Under the pieces are notes generated by a model. The model was not told the DNA's origin and did no database searches. It worked only from the letters and a program-made list of their open reading frames with translations. The position numbers and the translations under genes are program-made. This document shows positions 26,537 to 33,479 of a stretch of 50,476 nucleotides of DNA, piece by piece; the first letter of the stretch is position 1; each line of letters begins with the position of its first letter. Source of the stretch: Liminaster sp045576355 (lineage in GTDB: Bacteria > Bacteroidota > Bacteroidia > Bacteroidales > UBA3663); the NCBI GenBank assembly GCA_045576355.1, contig JAZNGG010000035.1, positions 1 to 50,476 of the forward strand, written 5' to 3'.

Positions 26537-27133
26537 TTAGCCCTTCGACTCGTATCGTTCGATATCTTCTTTTTTGCTGAGCAGATAGTCGATGTCGTCA
26601 TATCCGTTGCTCAGACAATACTTTTTATATGCATTGATCTCAAACTTCTCACTGCGACCGGTGGCATTGTTGGTCACAGTCTGCGCCGGAAGATCTACGG
26701 TGACAGTTGTCTTCGGATCCGCTCCGATAGAGGCAAACAACTCCGCGAGAAACTCTTCACTCACCACAACTGGGAGAACAAAGTTGTTCAACTCATTATT
26801 TTTATGTATGTCAGCAAAAAAACTGCTTATCACCACACGGAATCCATAACCTGCTATCGCCCAGGCAGCATGCTCGCGACTGCTTCCACTGCCGAAGTTT
26901 TTACCTGCCACGAGGATGGTGGATTCGGCATAAATGGGATCGTTGAGGACAAACTGCTCATTGAGAGAGCCATCCGGATTATATCGCCAATCGCGGAAGA
27001 GGTTGTCACCGAAAAACTTCTCGTCACGCGTTGTCGCTTTCAGGAAACGTGCCGGGATGATCTGGTCTGTATCCACATTCTCCAAAGGGAGTGGAACACA
27101 GGTAGAGGTAATTATATCAAATTTCTGTTTCAT
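26537..27133 (-). CDS. leuD: 3-isopropylmalate dehydratase small subunit
   Basis: A 198-residue swivel-domain subunit that completes the LeuCD isomerase. Recognised by ENVDTDQIIPARFLK, NLFRDWRYNPDG, FGSGSSREHAAWAIAGYGF and the substrate-contacting region after it. Length is typical (about 200). It lies 82 bp after leuC and 25 bp before the second leuA-type gene, in the leucine operon. It works with LeuC to convert 2-isopropylmalate to 3-isopropylmalate and may also process citramalate. Confidence 0.95.
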   Translation of the reverse strand: MKQKFDIITSTCVPLPLENVDTDQIIPARFLKATTRDEKFFGDNLFRDWRYNPDGSLNEQFVLNDPIYAESTILVAGKNFGSGSSREHAAWAIAGYGFRVVISSFFADIHKNNELNNFVLPVVVSEEFLAELFASIGADPKTTVTVDLPAQTVTNNATGRSEKFEINAYKKYCLSNGYDDIDYLLSKKEDIERYESKG

Positions 27134-27215
27134 TGGTTTTCTGAGTATATTTATATAATGTTTGATCCGATCTCAATTTATAATCATTGGACAGTGAGAC
27201 TCACCCTCAGACATT

Positions 27216-28676
27216 TCACGAGAGTAACTCACGAGGATCGGTGATAACACCCGTCACGGCGGCAGCGGCAGCTACAAGAGGAGAAGCGAGCACTGTACGG
27301 GCACCGGGACCCTGACGTCCCTCAAAGTTACGATTGGAAGTCGAAACAGCAAGTTTACCTGCCGGGATCTTATCATCATTCATCGCCAGACAAGCAGAAC
27401 AACCGGGCTGACGGATCTCAAAACCGGCTTCCTCTAAGATGCGATCCAAACCTTCCTCTCTGATCTGCCGATCCACCATCCACGAGCCCGGCACCAGCCA
27501 TGCAGTGACGTGAGGAGCCTTCTTTTTGCCCTTGACAAGACAAGCGAAAGCCCGGAAATCTTCGATGCGTCCATTGGTACAAGCACCCAGGAAGACATAG
27601 TCCACACTCTTACCGAGCATGCTCTCTCCGGGCTGGAATCCCATATATTCGAGTGATTTGAGATAAGAGGGACGACCGGCTTCATCGATGGAGTCAATAC
27701 TCGGGATTGTCTCGCTGATGCCAATGCCCATGCCGGGATTGGTGCCATAAGTGACGCGAGGTTCGATCTCTGCAGCATCAAAGGTCAGTTCCTTATCATA
27801 TTGCGCATCGTCATCGCTTTTGAGGGTCTTCCAGTAGGCGACAGCCTCATCCCATGCCTCCCCTTTCGGAGCATATTCACGTCCTTTCAGATAGTCAAAA
27901 GTCTTCTGATCGGGAGCAATAAATCCACCACGTGCACCCATCTCGATAGAGAGGTTGCAGAGAGTCAGACGCCCCTCCATGGTCATGTCACGCACCACTT
28001 GACCGGCATACTCCACAAAATAACCGGTGGCACCGCTCGTCGTGAGCCGAGACATCAGAAAGAGGGCAACATCCTTGGCGGTCACACCTTTACCCAATTC
28101 TCCCTCGATGTTGATACGCATAGACTTTGGCTTGGACTGCAAGATGCACTGAGAAGCCATCACCATCTCCACCTCAGACGTTCCGATACCGAAAGCGACC
28201 GCGCCGACCGCGCCGTGCGTTGAAGTGTGAGAGTCGCCACACACGATCGTCATGCCCGGCAACGAAAGGCCTCGTTCTGGACCAACGACATGGATGATAC
28301 CATTTTTAGGGTGCATCATGCCAAAATGATTCAATCCAAACTCTGCGGCATTTCTCGCCAAAGTGTCCACCTGTGTCTTGCTGATCGGGTCTTCGATCGG
28401 CTTATCCTGATCATGTGTCGGAGTATTGTGGTCCGGCATACAGAAGATCTGATCGGGACGGAAACAACGGATACCGCGTTCCCGAAGGCCATCAAATGCC
28501 TGTGGACTGGTCACCTCATGACAATAAAGGCGATCGATATAAAGCTGTGTGGGACCATCCTCGATGATGTTCACCACATGGGAATCCCAAATTTTGTCAA
28601 AGAGGGTGGCAGCCTTTTGAGACCCGCACATTTGCCCTTCCCCGGGGTGGGGAGCAGATTGCTGATTATTACTCAT
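27216..28676 (-). CDS. leuC: 3-isopropylmalate dehydratase large subunit
   Basis: A 486-residue aconitase-family subunit. The [4Fe-4S] cluster cysteines are visible in GACTNGRIEDF and in the pair GCSACLAMN; CGDSHTSTHGAVGAVAFGIGTSEVE is the family hallmark. The N terminus is odd: family members begin close to TLFDKIWD, but here 24 residues precede it. An internal ATG at 28631 (MCGSQKAATLFDKIWD) would give 471 residues and a more usual start. I keep the longer form because both are possible without an RBS signal. Second gene of the leucine operon, 90 bp after leuA. Confidence 0.94.
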   Translation of the reverse strand: MSNNQQSAPHPGEGQMCGSQKAATLFDKIWDSHVVNIIEDGPTQLYIDRLYCHEVTSPQAFDGLRERGIRCFRPDQIFCMPDHNTPTHDQDKPIEDPISKTQVDTLARNAAEFGLNHFGMMHPKNGIIHVVGPERGLSLPGMTIVCGDSHTSTHGAVGAVAFGIGTSEVEMVMASQCILQSKPKSMRINIEGELGKGVTAKDVALFLMSRLTTSGATGYFVEYAGQVVRDMTMEGRLTLCNLSIEMGARGGFIAPDQKTFDYLKGREYAPKGEAWDEAVAYWKTLKSDDDAQYDKELTFDAAEIEPRVTYGTNPGMGIGISETIPSIDSIDEAGRPSYLKSLEYMGFQPGESMLGKSVDYVFLGACTNGRIEDFRAFACLVKGKKKAPHVTAWLVPGSWMVDRQIREEGLDRILEEAGFEIRQPGCSACLAMNDDKIPAGKLAVSTSNRNFEGRQGPGARTVLASPLVAAAAAVTGVITDPRELLS

Positions 28677-28766
28677 AACTTTCTATTTCTTATATTTTTC
28701 CTAATCCGTTTTTGTGTCGTATTATGCTCTTAGCCCCATCAATATGGGCCAAAGAGAAAAAGATCT

Positions 28767-30260
28767 TTACTTAAACTTATTGATACAATCGATATATGCC
28801 TCAACACTGGCTGCGATGATGTCTGTATTGGCTCCGAATCCATAATACACCTGGCCATCATACTCCACCTGCATGTGCACCTTACCCATATCGTCTGATC
28901 CCTTGCTGATCGCCTGAATGGTAAACTCCTTGAGCACCATGTGTCGGTCAATAATCTTTTTCAATGCCTTGATGGCGGCATCCACCGGTCCATTACCTCC
29001 GGCACAAGCCTCAAATTTCTCGCCACTGATGTTGAGACCAAGACTGGCCACAGACTTCACACCGACACCGCTGGTCACCTGGAGATAATCGAGTTTAATG
29101 CGGTGATTTTGAGTCCGATCGGCTCCGGCTAAGAGCAGGATATCATCGTCACTGACATCCTTTTTCTTGTCTGCCAGTTTCAAGAATGCCTCATAGACCT
29201 TATCCAGTTTCTCCTGATCCAGATCGACACCCAAAGCCTGCAGGCGATGTTTCAGCGCAGCACGTCCACTGCGGGCTGTCAATACGATGCTGTTGTCATC
29301 GATGCCTACATCCTTGGGATCCATGATCTCATAGGTCTGCACGTTTTTCAAGACTCCGTCCTGATGGATACCACTGGAGTGAGCAAAAGCATTCTTGCCG
29401 ACTATAGCCTTATTGGGCTGCACCGGCATATTCATCAAACTCGATACCAGGCGGCTCGTAGAGTAGATCTTGGTCGTGTTGATATTAGTCTGCACAGGGA
29501 TGGTCTCATGACACTTGATGATCATGGCGATCTCCTCCAACGAGGTATTGCCGGCTCGCTCTCCAATGCCATTGATGGTCACCTCGACCTGACGTGCTCC
29601 ATTGAGGACACCACTGATGGTGTTGGCAGTAGCCATACCGAGATCATTGTGACAGTGAGTGGAAATAATCGCCTTGTCAATGTTCGGGACATGATCCATC
29701 AGATACTTGATCTTGGCACCAAACTCCTGCGGCAAGCAATATCCGGTCGTATCGGGGATGTTGATCACAGTCGCTCCGGCGCGGATCATCGCCTCCACCA
29801 CCTGTGCCAGATAGACATTATCTGTACGTCCGGCATCTTCGGCATAAAACTCCACTTCATCGACAAAGCGGCGGGCATATTTCACCGCTGCGACACCTCG
29901 CTCGATGATCTCCTCGCGCGTACTATTAAATTTATATTTGATGTGCGAGTCTGAAGTTCCGATACCGGTATGGATACGTTTGTGCTTGGCATAACGAAGT
30001 GCATCGACTGCCACATCTATATCCTTCTGGACAGCACGAGTCAAAGCACAAATCGTGGGCCAGGTCACTGCCTTGGAAATTTCGATAACAGAATTATAGT
30101 CTCCCGGACTGGAAACCGGGAAACCGGCTTCGATCACATCCACGCCCAGAGCCTCCAACTGTCGTGCCACCTGGATTTTTTCCACAGTGTTTAACTGACA
30201 GCCCGGGACCTGCTCGCCATCTCGAAGCGTCGTGTCGAAAATATACAAACGATCATTCAT
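28767..30260 (-). CDS. leuA: 2-isopropylmalate synthase
   Basis: A 497-residue enzyme for the committed step of leucine synthesis (2-oxoisovalerate plus acetyl-CoA). DTTLRDGEQVPGC is at 9-21, the metal site is THCHNDLGMAT and GIGERAGNTSLEE follows. The C-terminal allosteric domain (about 380-497) is complete (GNGPVDAAIKALKKI, YDGQVYYGFGANTDI), so leucine feedback inhibition is expected. It is the first structural gene of leuA-leuC-leuD-(leuA2)-leuB. Upstream lies a leader of about 300 nt with a short Leu/Ile-rich reading frame and a terminator hairpin that ends 120 bp before the ATG. Confidence 0.96.
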   Translation of the reverse strand: MNDRLYIFDTTLRDGEQVPGCQLNTVEKIQVARQLEALGVDVIEAGFPVSSPGDYNSVIEISKAVTWPTICALTRAVQKDIDVAVDALRYAKHKRIHTGIGTSDSHIKYKFNSTREEIIERGVAAVKYARRFVDEVEFYAEDAGRTDNVYLAQVVEAMIRAGATVINIPDTTGYCLPQEFGAKIKYLMDHVPNIDKAIISTHCHNDLGMATANTISGVLNGARQVEVTINGIGERAGNTSLEEIAMIIKCHETIPVQTNINTTKIYSTSRLVSSLMNMPVQPNKAIVGKNAFAHSSGIHQDGVLKNVQTYEIMDPKDVGIDDNSIVLTARSGRAALKHRLQALGVDLDQEKLDKVYEAFLKLADKKKDVSDDDILLLAGADRTQNHRIKLDYLQVTSGVGVKSVASLGLNISGEKFEACAGGNGPVDAAIKALKKIIDRHMVLKEFTIQAISKGSDDMGKVHMQVEYDGQVYYGFGANTDIIAASVEAYIDCINKFK

Positions 30261-30379
30261 AATATAATAGTTTTTACATGATTATCTTATCCTTTGAGCC
30301 GACAGGACTCATCTCTATCTCTTCTGTCACTTCACTCTACTCTACATCTCATCTTCGTTTCGCACTTTGTAAGATTACG

Positions 30380-30422
30380 AAAAAACCTTTCGCCACACCA
30401 TCGTAGGGGGAGAAAGGTTTTT
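30380..30422 (-). terminator. Attenuator (intrinsic terminator) in the leu leader
   Basis: On the minus strand AAAAACCTTTC and GAAAGGTTTTT form a perfect 11-bp stem with a 20-nt loop, followed by a T6 run. It lies between the promoter and leuA with no gene in between, so it must regulate rather than end transcription. The loop contains CCCCTAC (30403-30409), complementary to GTAGGGG at 30467-30473. Confidence 0.85.
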
Positions 30423-30466
30423 GTTAGAGAGTGTTATCATTCCTCTGTGACACATGCCTCATATCA

Positions 30467-30473
30467 CCCCTAC
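30467..30473 (-). promoter_or_regulatory. Candidate antiterminator segment
   Basis: GTAGGGG on the minus strand, 4 nt after the leader-peptide stop codon. It is perfectly complementary to the CCCCTAC in the terminator loop, and AGTAG within it can pair weakly (5 bp) with CTACT of the two leader Leu codons. A ribosome sitting at the stop codon would cover it. Confidence 0.6.
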
Positions 30474-30477
30474 TGCA

Positions 30478-30525
30478 TCAGCATAGAAGAATAGAAATAA
30501 TAATGTTGGCGTTTAGTAGTGTCAT
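30478..30525 (-). CDS. leu operon leader peptide MTLLNANIIISILLC
   Basis: A 15-codon reading frame ATG ... TGA reading MTLLNANIIISILLC: four Leu (codons CTA CTA at positions 3-4, CTT CTA at 13-14) and four Ile (ATT three times at 8-10 and once at 12). It begins about 31 nt after the predicted transcription start and ends 55 nt before the attenuator stem. The leucine and isoleucine bias, size, position and the stop codon next to the antiterminator segment are the marks of a ribosome-stalling leader peptide of a branched-chain amino acid operon. The AT-rich start context without Shine-Dalgarno is normal for the phylum. It is too short to be found by ordinary gene callers. Confidence 0.8.
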   Translation of the reverse strand: MTLLNANIIISILLC

Positions 30526-30563
30526 AAAGCAAATACTTGACAGACTATTTAATTATTCGCTTG

Positions 30564-30593
30564 CAAATATACACAAAGTTTTGATATCAACAA
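30564..30593 (-). promoter_or_regulatory. leuAp: Promoter of the leucine operon
   Basis: On the minus strand TTG (30591-30593), 19 bp, TATATTTG (30564-30571) followed by C. Transcription would start near 30557, giving a leader of about 297 nt to leuA. Confidence 0.7.
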
Positions 30594-30730
30594 TCTTTTT
30601 TCTCATTTTTTTAGATAATCGTGTGCAATTGTTTACATTTTCTTGATTTTCACTCACTATTTTAAGCATTTTTTCCATTTTCTCACACTTGTGGGCAGGA
30701 TGATGTAATGCTCTTTCGGAGAGATGGTCT

Positions 30731-30862
30731 TTACACGGCAGCGTCATGCACATTACACGGCGGCGTCGTTCACATCACACGGCGGCGTCATGCACGTTAC
30801 ACGGCAGCGTCATGCACATCACACGGCGGCGTCATGCACGTCACACGGCGGCGTCATGCAGC
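30731..30862. repeat. Six tandem copies of a GC-rich 22-bp unit
   Basis: Six head-to-tail units of exactly 22 bp starting at 30731, 30753, 30775, 30797, 30819 and 30841. The core is TYACACGGCRGCGTC followed by ATGCACR; units 1 and 4 are identical, 3 and 5 are identical. There are no spacers. The block is much more GC-rich than its surroundings and lies upstream of the leu promoter. Confidence 0.9.
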
Positions 30863-30945
30863 ACATGGAGTATGATGAAATATCAAGAAAACCGATTATA
30901 TATCTTGACACCACCTCATTAAGCACCCCATAAAAGGGAGGTTTT

Positions 30946-30989
30946 AACGAGATCCGACGCGTGCATCAACGAATGCCTACGCGTTAACC
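30946..30989. repeat. Two degenerate copies of another 22-bp unit
   Basis: AACGAgatCCgACGCGTgcAtC (written across 30946-30967) and its neighbour at 30968-30989 share AACGA, CC, ACGCGT and A-C at the same offsets: 14-15 of 22 positions. Between 30863 and 31045 nothing else is recognised. Confidence 0.5.
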
Positions 30990-31045
30990 CCCTCCGATAT
31001 CCTAAATTGTGTCCCTGATAATTATATCAGACTCCCCCCAAAAAA

Positions 31046-31077
31046 AGAAGCTGTGTCCATTTTCAGACACAGCTTCT
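31046..31077 (-). terminator. Terminator of the SusCD/fasciclin operon
   Basis: Perfect 12-bp stem AGAAGCTGTGTC/GACACAGCTTCT with an 8-nt loop, followed on the minus strand by T7. It lies 57 bp after the last stop codon. A second perfect hairpin, GATAGTGTGT/ACACACTATC, is at 31091-31117 just before it. Confidence 0.9.
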
Positions 31078-31133
31078 CGTATGCTAATAAGATAGTGTGT
31101 CACTAAAACACACTATCCTAATCTTGTCACCTA

Positions 31134-33356
31134 TTACTTCTGGATGAATTTCTTGCCACCCTGGATGTAAAGTTGGCCGGGAACCATCTTAACCACCTTG
31201 CGGCCCATGAGGTCATAGATAGCAGATGCATTATTGCCGGCAGCCTTATCGCTCTCGATAGACTCGATGCCATCAGCAGAGTTAGCCATAAGATAGAGAC
31301 GGCTGACAAAGAGGAACTCTGTAGTCAAAGTTGCCAAATCCATGTCAATCATCTCCTGAATTTCAGGGCTGATAAACTTACCGGAATCCTTAATACCCAT
31401 GATGCGAACCTTAGCTGCCTGTCCTGCAAGAGCTGCGGGAAGTTCTGCCTTCACATCATACCACTTGCCATTAGTCTCCAAACTGAAGGTAGTGATGTCT
31501 GTCCAATTAGTACCATCTGTAGAGTAGCTTACAGCGTATGTCTTATAGCAAGAATTGTCTGTAGCAACACAGAACTGCAAGTAGCTGCCTGCGATCACAT
31601 TCGGGATATCCACATACGCATAGTGAGGATGACCCTCTGCTCCTCTTGCAAAGTTAGTAGAGTCAGTGTGGATGAAGAAGCAGTTACGGAGATCATCAGT
31701 CACCTTGTTATTACGGGTCATGATCGCCTGAGTAGTAGAATCTACATACTGGAATGTGGTGAGTGTGTCAAAGTAAGAATACTTCAAGAGGTTGTTAGCA
31801 TCACCATAGTTAGGTGCAAGAGGCGCATCGAGCTTGATGTTATTAGAAGCCAACTGCTCGAGGTTCCAAACAGAAATATAAGGAATCTCCTCGCACTTAG
31901 CCACGAGAGCCACATCGCCATCAAGCACTACCTCGCGCTCCATCTCTGTGTTACCATCGCTCCAACCGAGGAACTTGTTAAGGTCTGCCTTCAAGTTAAG
32001 AGAAACCGTAACGACATCACCCTTGAAGTACTGATTCTTCTGTGGAGAATAAGTTACCTCTGCAGATTCAGAACCCTCTACAGCAACAGAGAAAGTAACT
32101 TTATCCAACTTAGTCTCAGAGTACATCATCTTAGGACCGATCGGAGCACCGTTGGTACCCATTGTGTAAAGGGCATGACCATTCCATACATAGAACTCTT
32201 TAGCCTCAGGAGCAGCAAAATCACTCCAAGTGAAGCCGGCAGCAGCAGGATTGATGTTAGCATTAACTGAGTCAAGGCTCAACCATGCACCTTCGCCATC
32301 AGCATCCAACTTCACATCCTTTGCCCAACCATCAGGACCGGCAGACTCACGATAGTAGTCACAAACAATGTTGTTTTGGATGGTGTGCATACCATAAGAG
32401 CAACGGAAAATCTGACCTTGTTTAGGCTCTGTCCAAGAAGAGATAGTATCACCATTCTCATCCAATTCGGCTTTCACCTCAATAGGAGCTTCGAGGTTGT
32501 AGTCATCAGTCCAGTTAGGACGCATGAAGATGTTGTTACAGATGCTGTAAGAAGACATCTGACCGATGGCATCATCAAACTGGAAGAGTGGGTTAGTCTC
32601 CTGAGTAGCTGTAAAGAAAGCATTGTTCTCAATGATCACCTCTGAGTTCTCAATATCAGCCCAATCCTTGTTGATGTAGCTCATAGAGAAGATCTGCTTG
32701 TTATAAGGGAGATCATAGAAGAGGTTATCCTTAAGCACACACTTGGTCATCGGAGAACCCATCACGATACATGCCCAAGTATTGCCGGAAGAGATGTTTG
32801 CATAATGGATCTTACAATCAGAGATCTCAAAATGCTCAAAGCTACCATACTTGATCTCTCCGGTCTCAGCATCTGCATCGGTAGGAACGGTACGGATGAT
32901 GGTACGCGCATAGTTAGAAATCTCACAATCACGAAGGATGAACTCCTTGAAGTGAACTGTTTTCTTGTTCGCATAGAAGATCTGACCGGAAGTAGCAGCT
33001 GCACCGGTACGATACTGGAGGTGCATGTTCTCGATGATAAGGCTGAAGTTGTCAGCTACCTCATTGTCACCAAACTGCCAGTCGATCATAAGGATCGGCT
33101 TCTCACCATTTTCAGAAGATTCACCGAGGATCACCAACTTACCTTTTTCACAAGTAAGACCCGGATCGCTCTTGATAGAGCCGATGCTGATACCGCCATC
33201 CACATACTTCACGAGGATAGTATCACAACCATCCGCAGAACGCTCAGCAGCAACAGCCGCTGTAAACTCTGCCTTTTTAGTAACAGTTGTAATGCCTGCA
33301 AATGCAGCACTGACACCCATTACAAGGCCTAACGCCAAAGTAAAGATTTTCTTCAT
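31134..33356 (-). CDS. Secreted beta-helix (DUF4957/DUF5123-like) protein with sorting-type C terminus
   Basis: The product has 740 residues with a signal peptide (VMGVSAAFAG). Residues about 20-400 have the short-strand, Asn-rich pattern of right-handed beta-helices (FKEFILRDCEISNYARTI, LKDNLFYDLPYNKQIF, IIENNAFFTAT, SICNNIFMRPNW, IQNNIVCDYYRES), resembling DUF4957/DUF5123 and the protein at 1-2780. A following domain (about 415-480, VTFSVAVEGSESAEVTYSP) looks like a divergent Ig/Listeria-type repeat; about 500-680 is a beta-sandwich with FCVATDNSCYKTYAVSYSTDGTNWTDI. The last 30 residues, AIYDLMGRKVV ... GQLYIQGGKKFIQK, match the C-terminal signal seen on many secreted Bacteroidales proteins. 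Last gene of the SusCD operon; probably binds or cleaves the transported polymer at the surface. No catalytic residue identified. Confidence 0.82.
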   Translation of the reverse strand: MKKIFTLALGLVMGVSAAFAGITTVTKKAEFTAAVAAERSADGCDTILVKYVDGGISIGSIKSDPGLTCEKGKLVILGESSENGEKPILMIDWQFGDNEVADNFSLIIENMHLQYRTGAAATSGQIFYANKKTVHFKEFILRDCEISNYARTIIRTVPTDADAETGEIKYGSFEHFEISDCKIHYANISSGNTWACIVMGSPMTKCVLKDNLFYDLPYNKQIFSMSYINKDWADIENSEVIIENNAFFTATQETNPLFQFDDAIGQMSSYSICNNIFMRPNWTDDYNLEAPIEVKAELDENGDTISSWTEPKQGQIFRCSYGMHTIQNNIVCDYYRESAGPDGWAKDVKLDADGEGAWLSLDSVNANINPAAAGFTWSDFAAPEAKEFYVWNGHALYTMGTNGAPIGPKMMYSETKLDKVTFSVAVEGSESAEVTYSPQKNQYFKGDVVTVSLNLKADLNKFLGWSDGNTEMEREVVLDGDVALVAKCEEIPYISVWNLEQLASNNIKLDAPLAPNYGDANNLLKYSYFDTLTTFQYVDSTTQAIMTRNNKVTDDLRNCFFIHTDSTNFARGAEGHPHYAYVDIPNVIAGSYLQFCVATDNSCYKTYAVSYSTDGTNWTDITTFSLETNGKWYDVKAELPAALAGQAAKVRIMGIKDSGKFISPEIQEMIDMDLATLTTEFLFVSRLYLMANSADGIESIESDKAAGNNASAIYDLMGRKVVKMVPGQLYIQGGKKFIQK

Positions 33357-33428
33357 AATAAGTTAAATTAAAAGTGGTTAGTAAATGTAGTTTGAATAAA
33401 TATATTTCTTTCAAAAATACCTACTGCA

Positions 33429-33463
33429 TGGGGAGGCGCAGGCGGAGCCTTATCATCTCCCCA
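33429..33463 (-). other. Nested hairpin between SusD and the beta-helix gene
   Basis: Outer stem TGGGGAG/CTCCCCA (7 bp) encloses an inner AGGC-TCC-GCCT hairpin, within the 123-bp gap inside the operon. There is no T run, so it is more likely an RNA processing or stabilising structure than a terminator. TATTTTTG at 33412-33419 resembles a -7 element but has no -33 partner. Confidence 0.45.
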
Positions 33464-33479
33464 CGAGAGGTTTCGGGTT

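Noticed and set aside
26255..27244. 329-residue plus-strand ORF across leuD
   Set aside because: Antisense to the second leuA-type gene and leuD, both of which have clear catalytic motifs.
30731..30862. CRISPR array
   Set aside because: The 22-bp units are directly adjacent with no unique spacers, and no cas genes are present.
30724..30933. Short plus-strand ORF encoding a repeated HAHHTAASCTSHGGVM-type peptide
   Set aside because: It is only the translation of the 22-bp tandem repeat; the unit length is not a multiple of three and the frame closes soon after the repeat.
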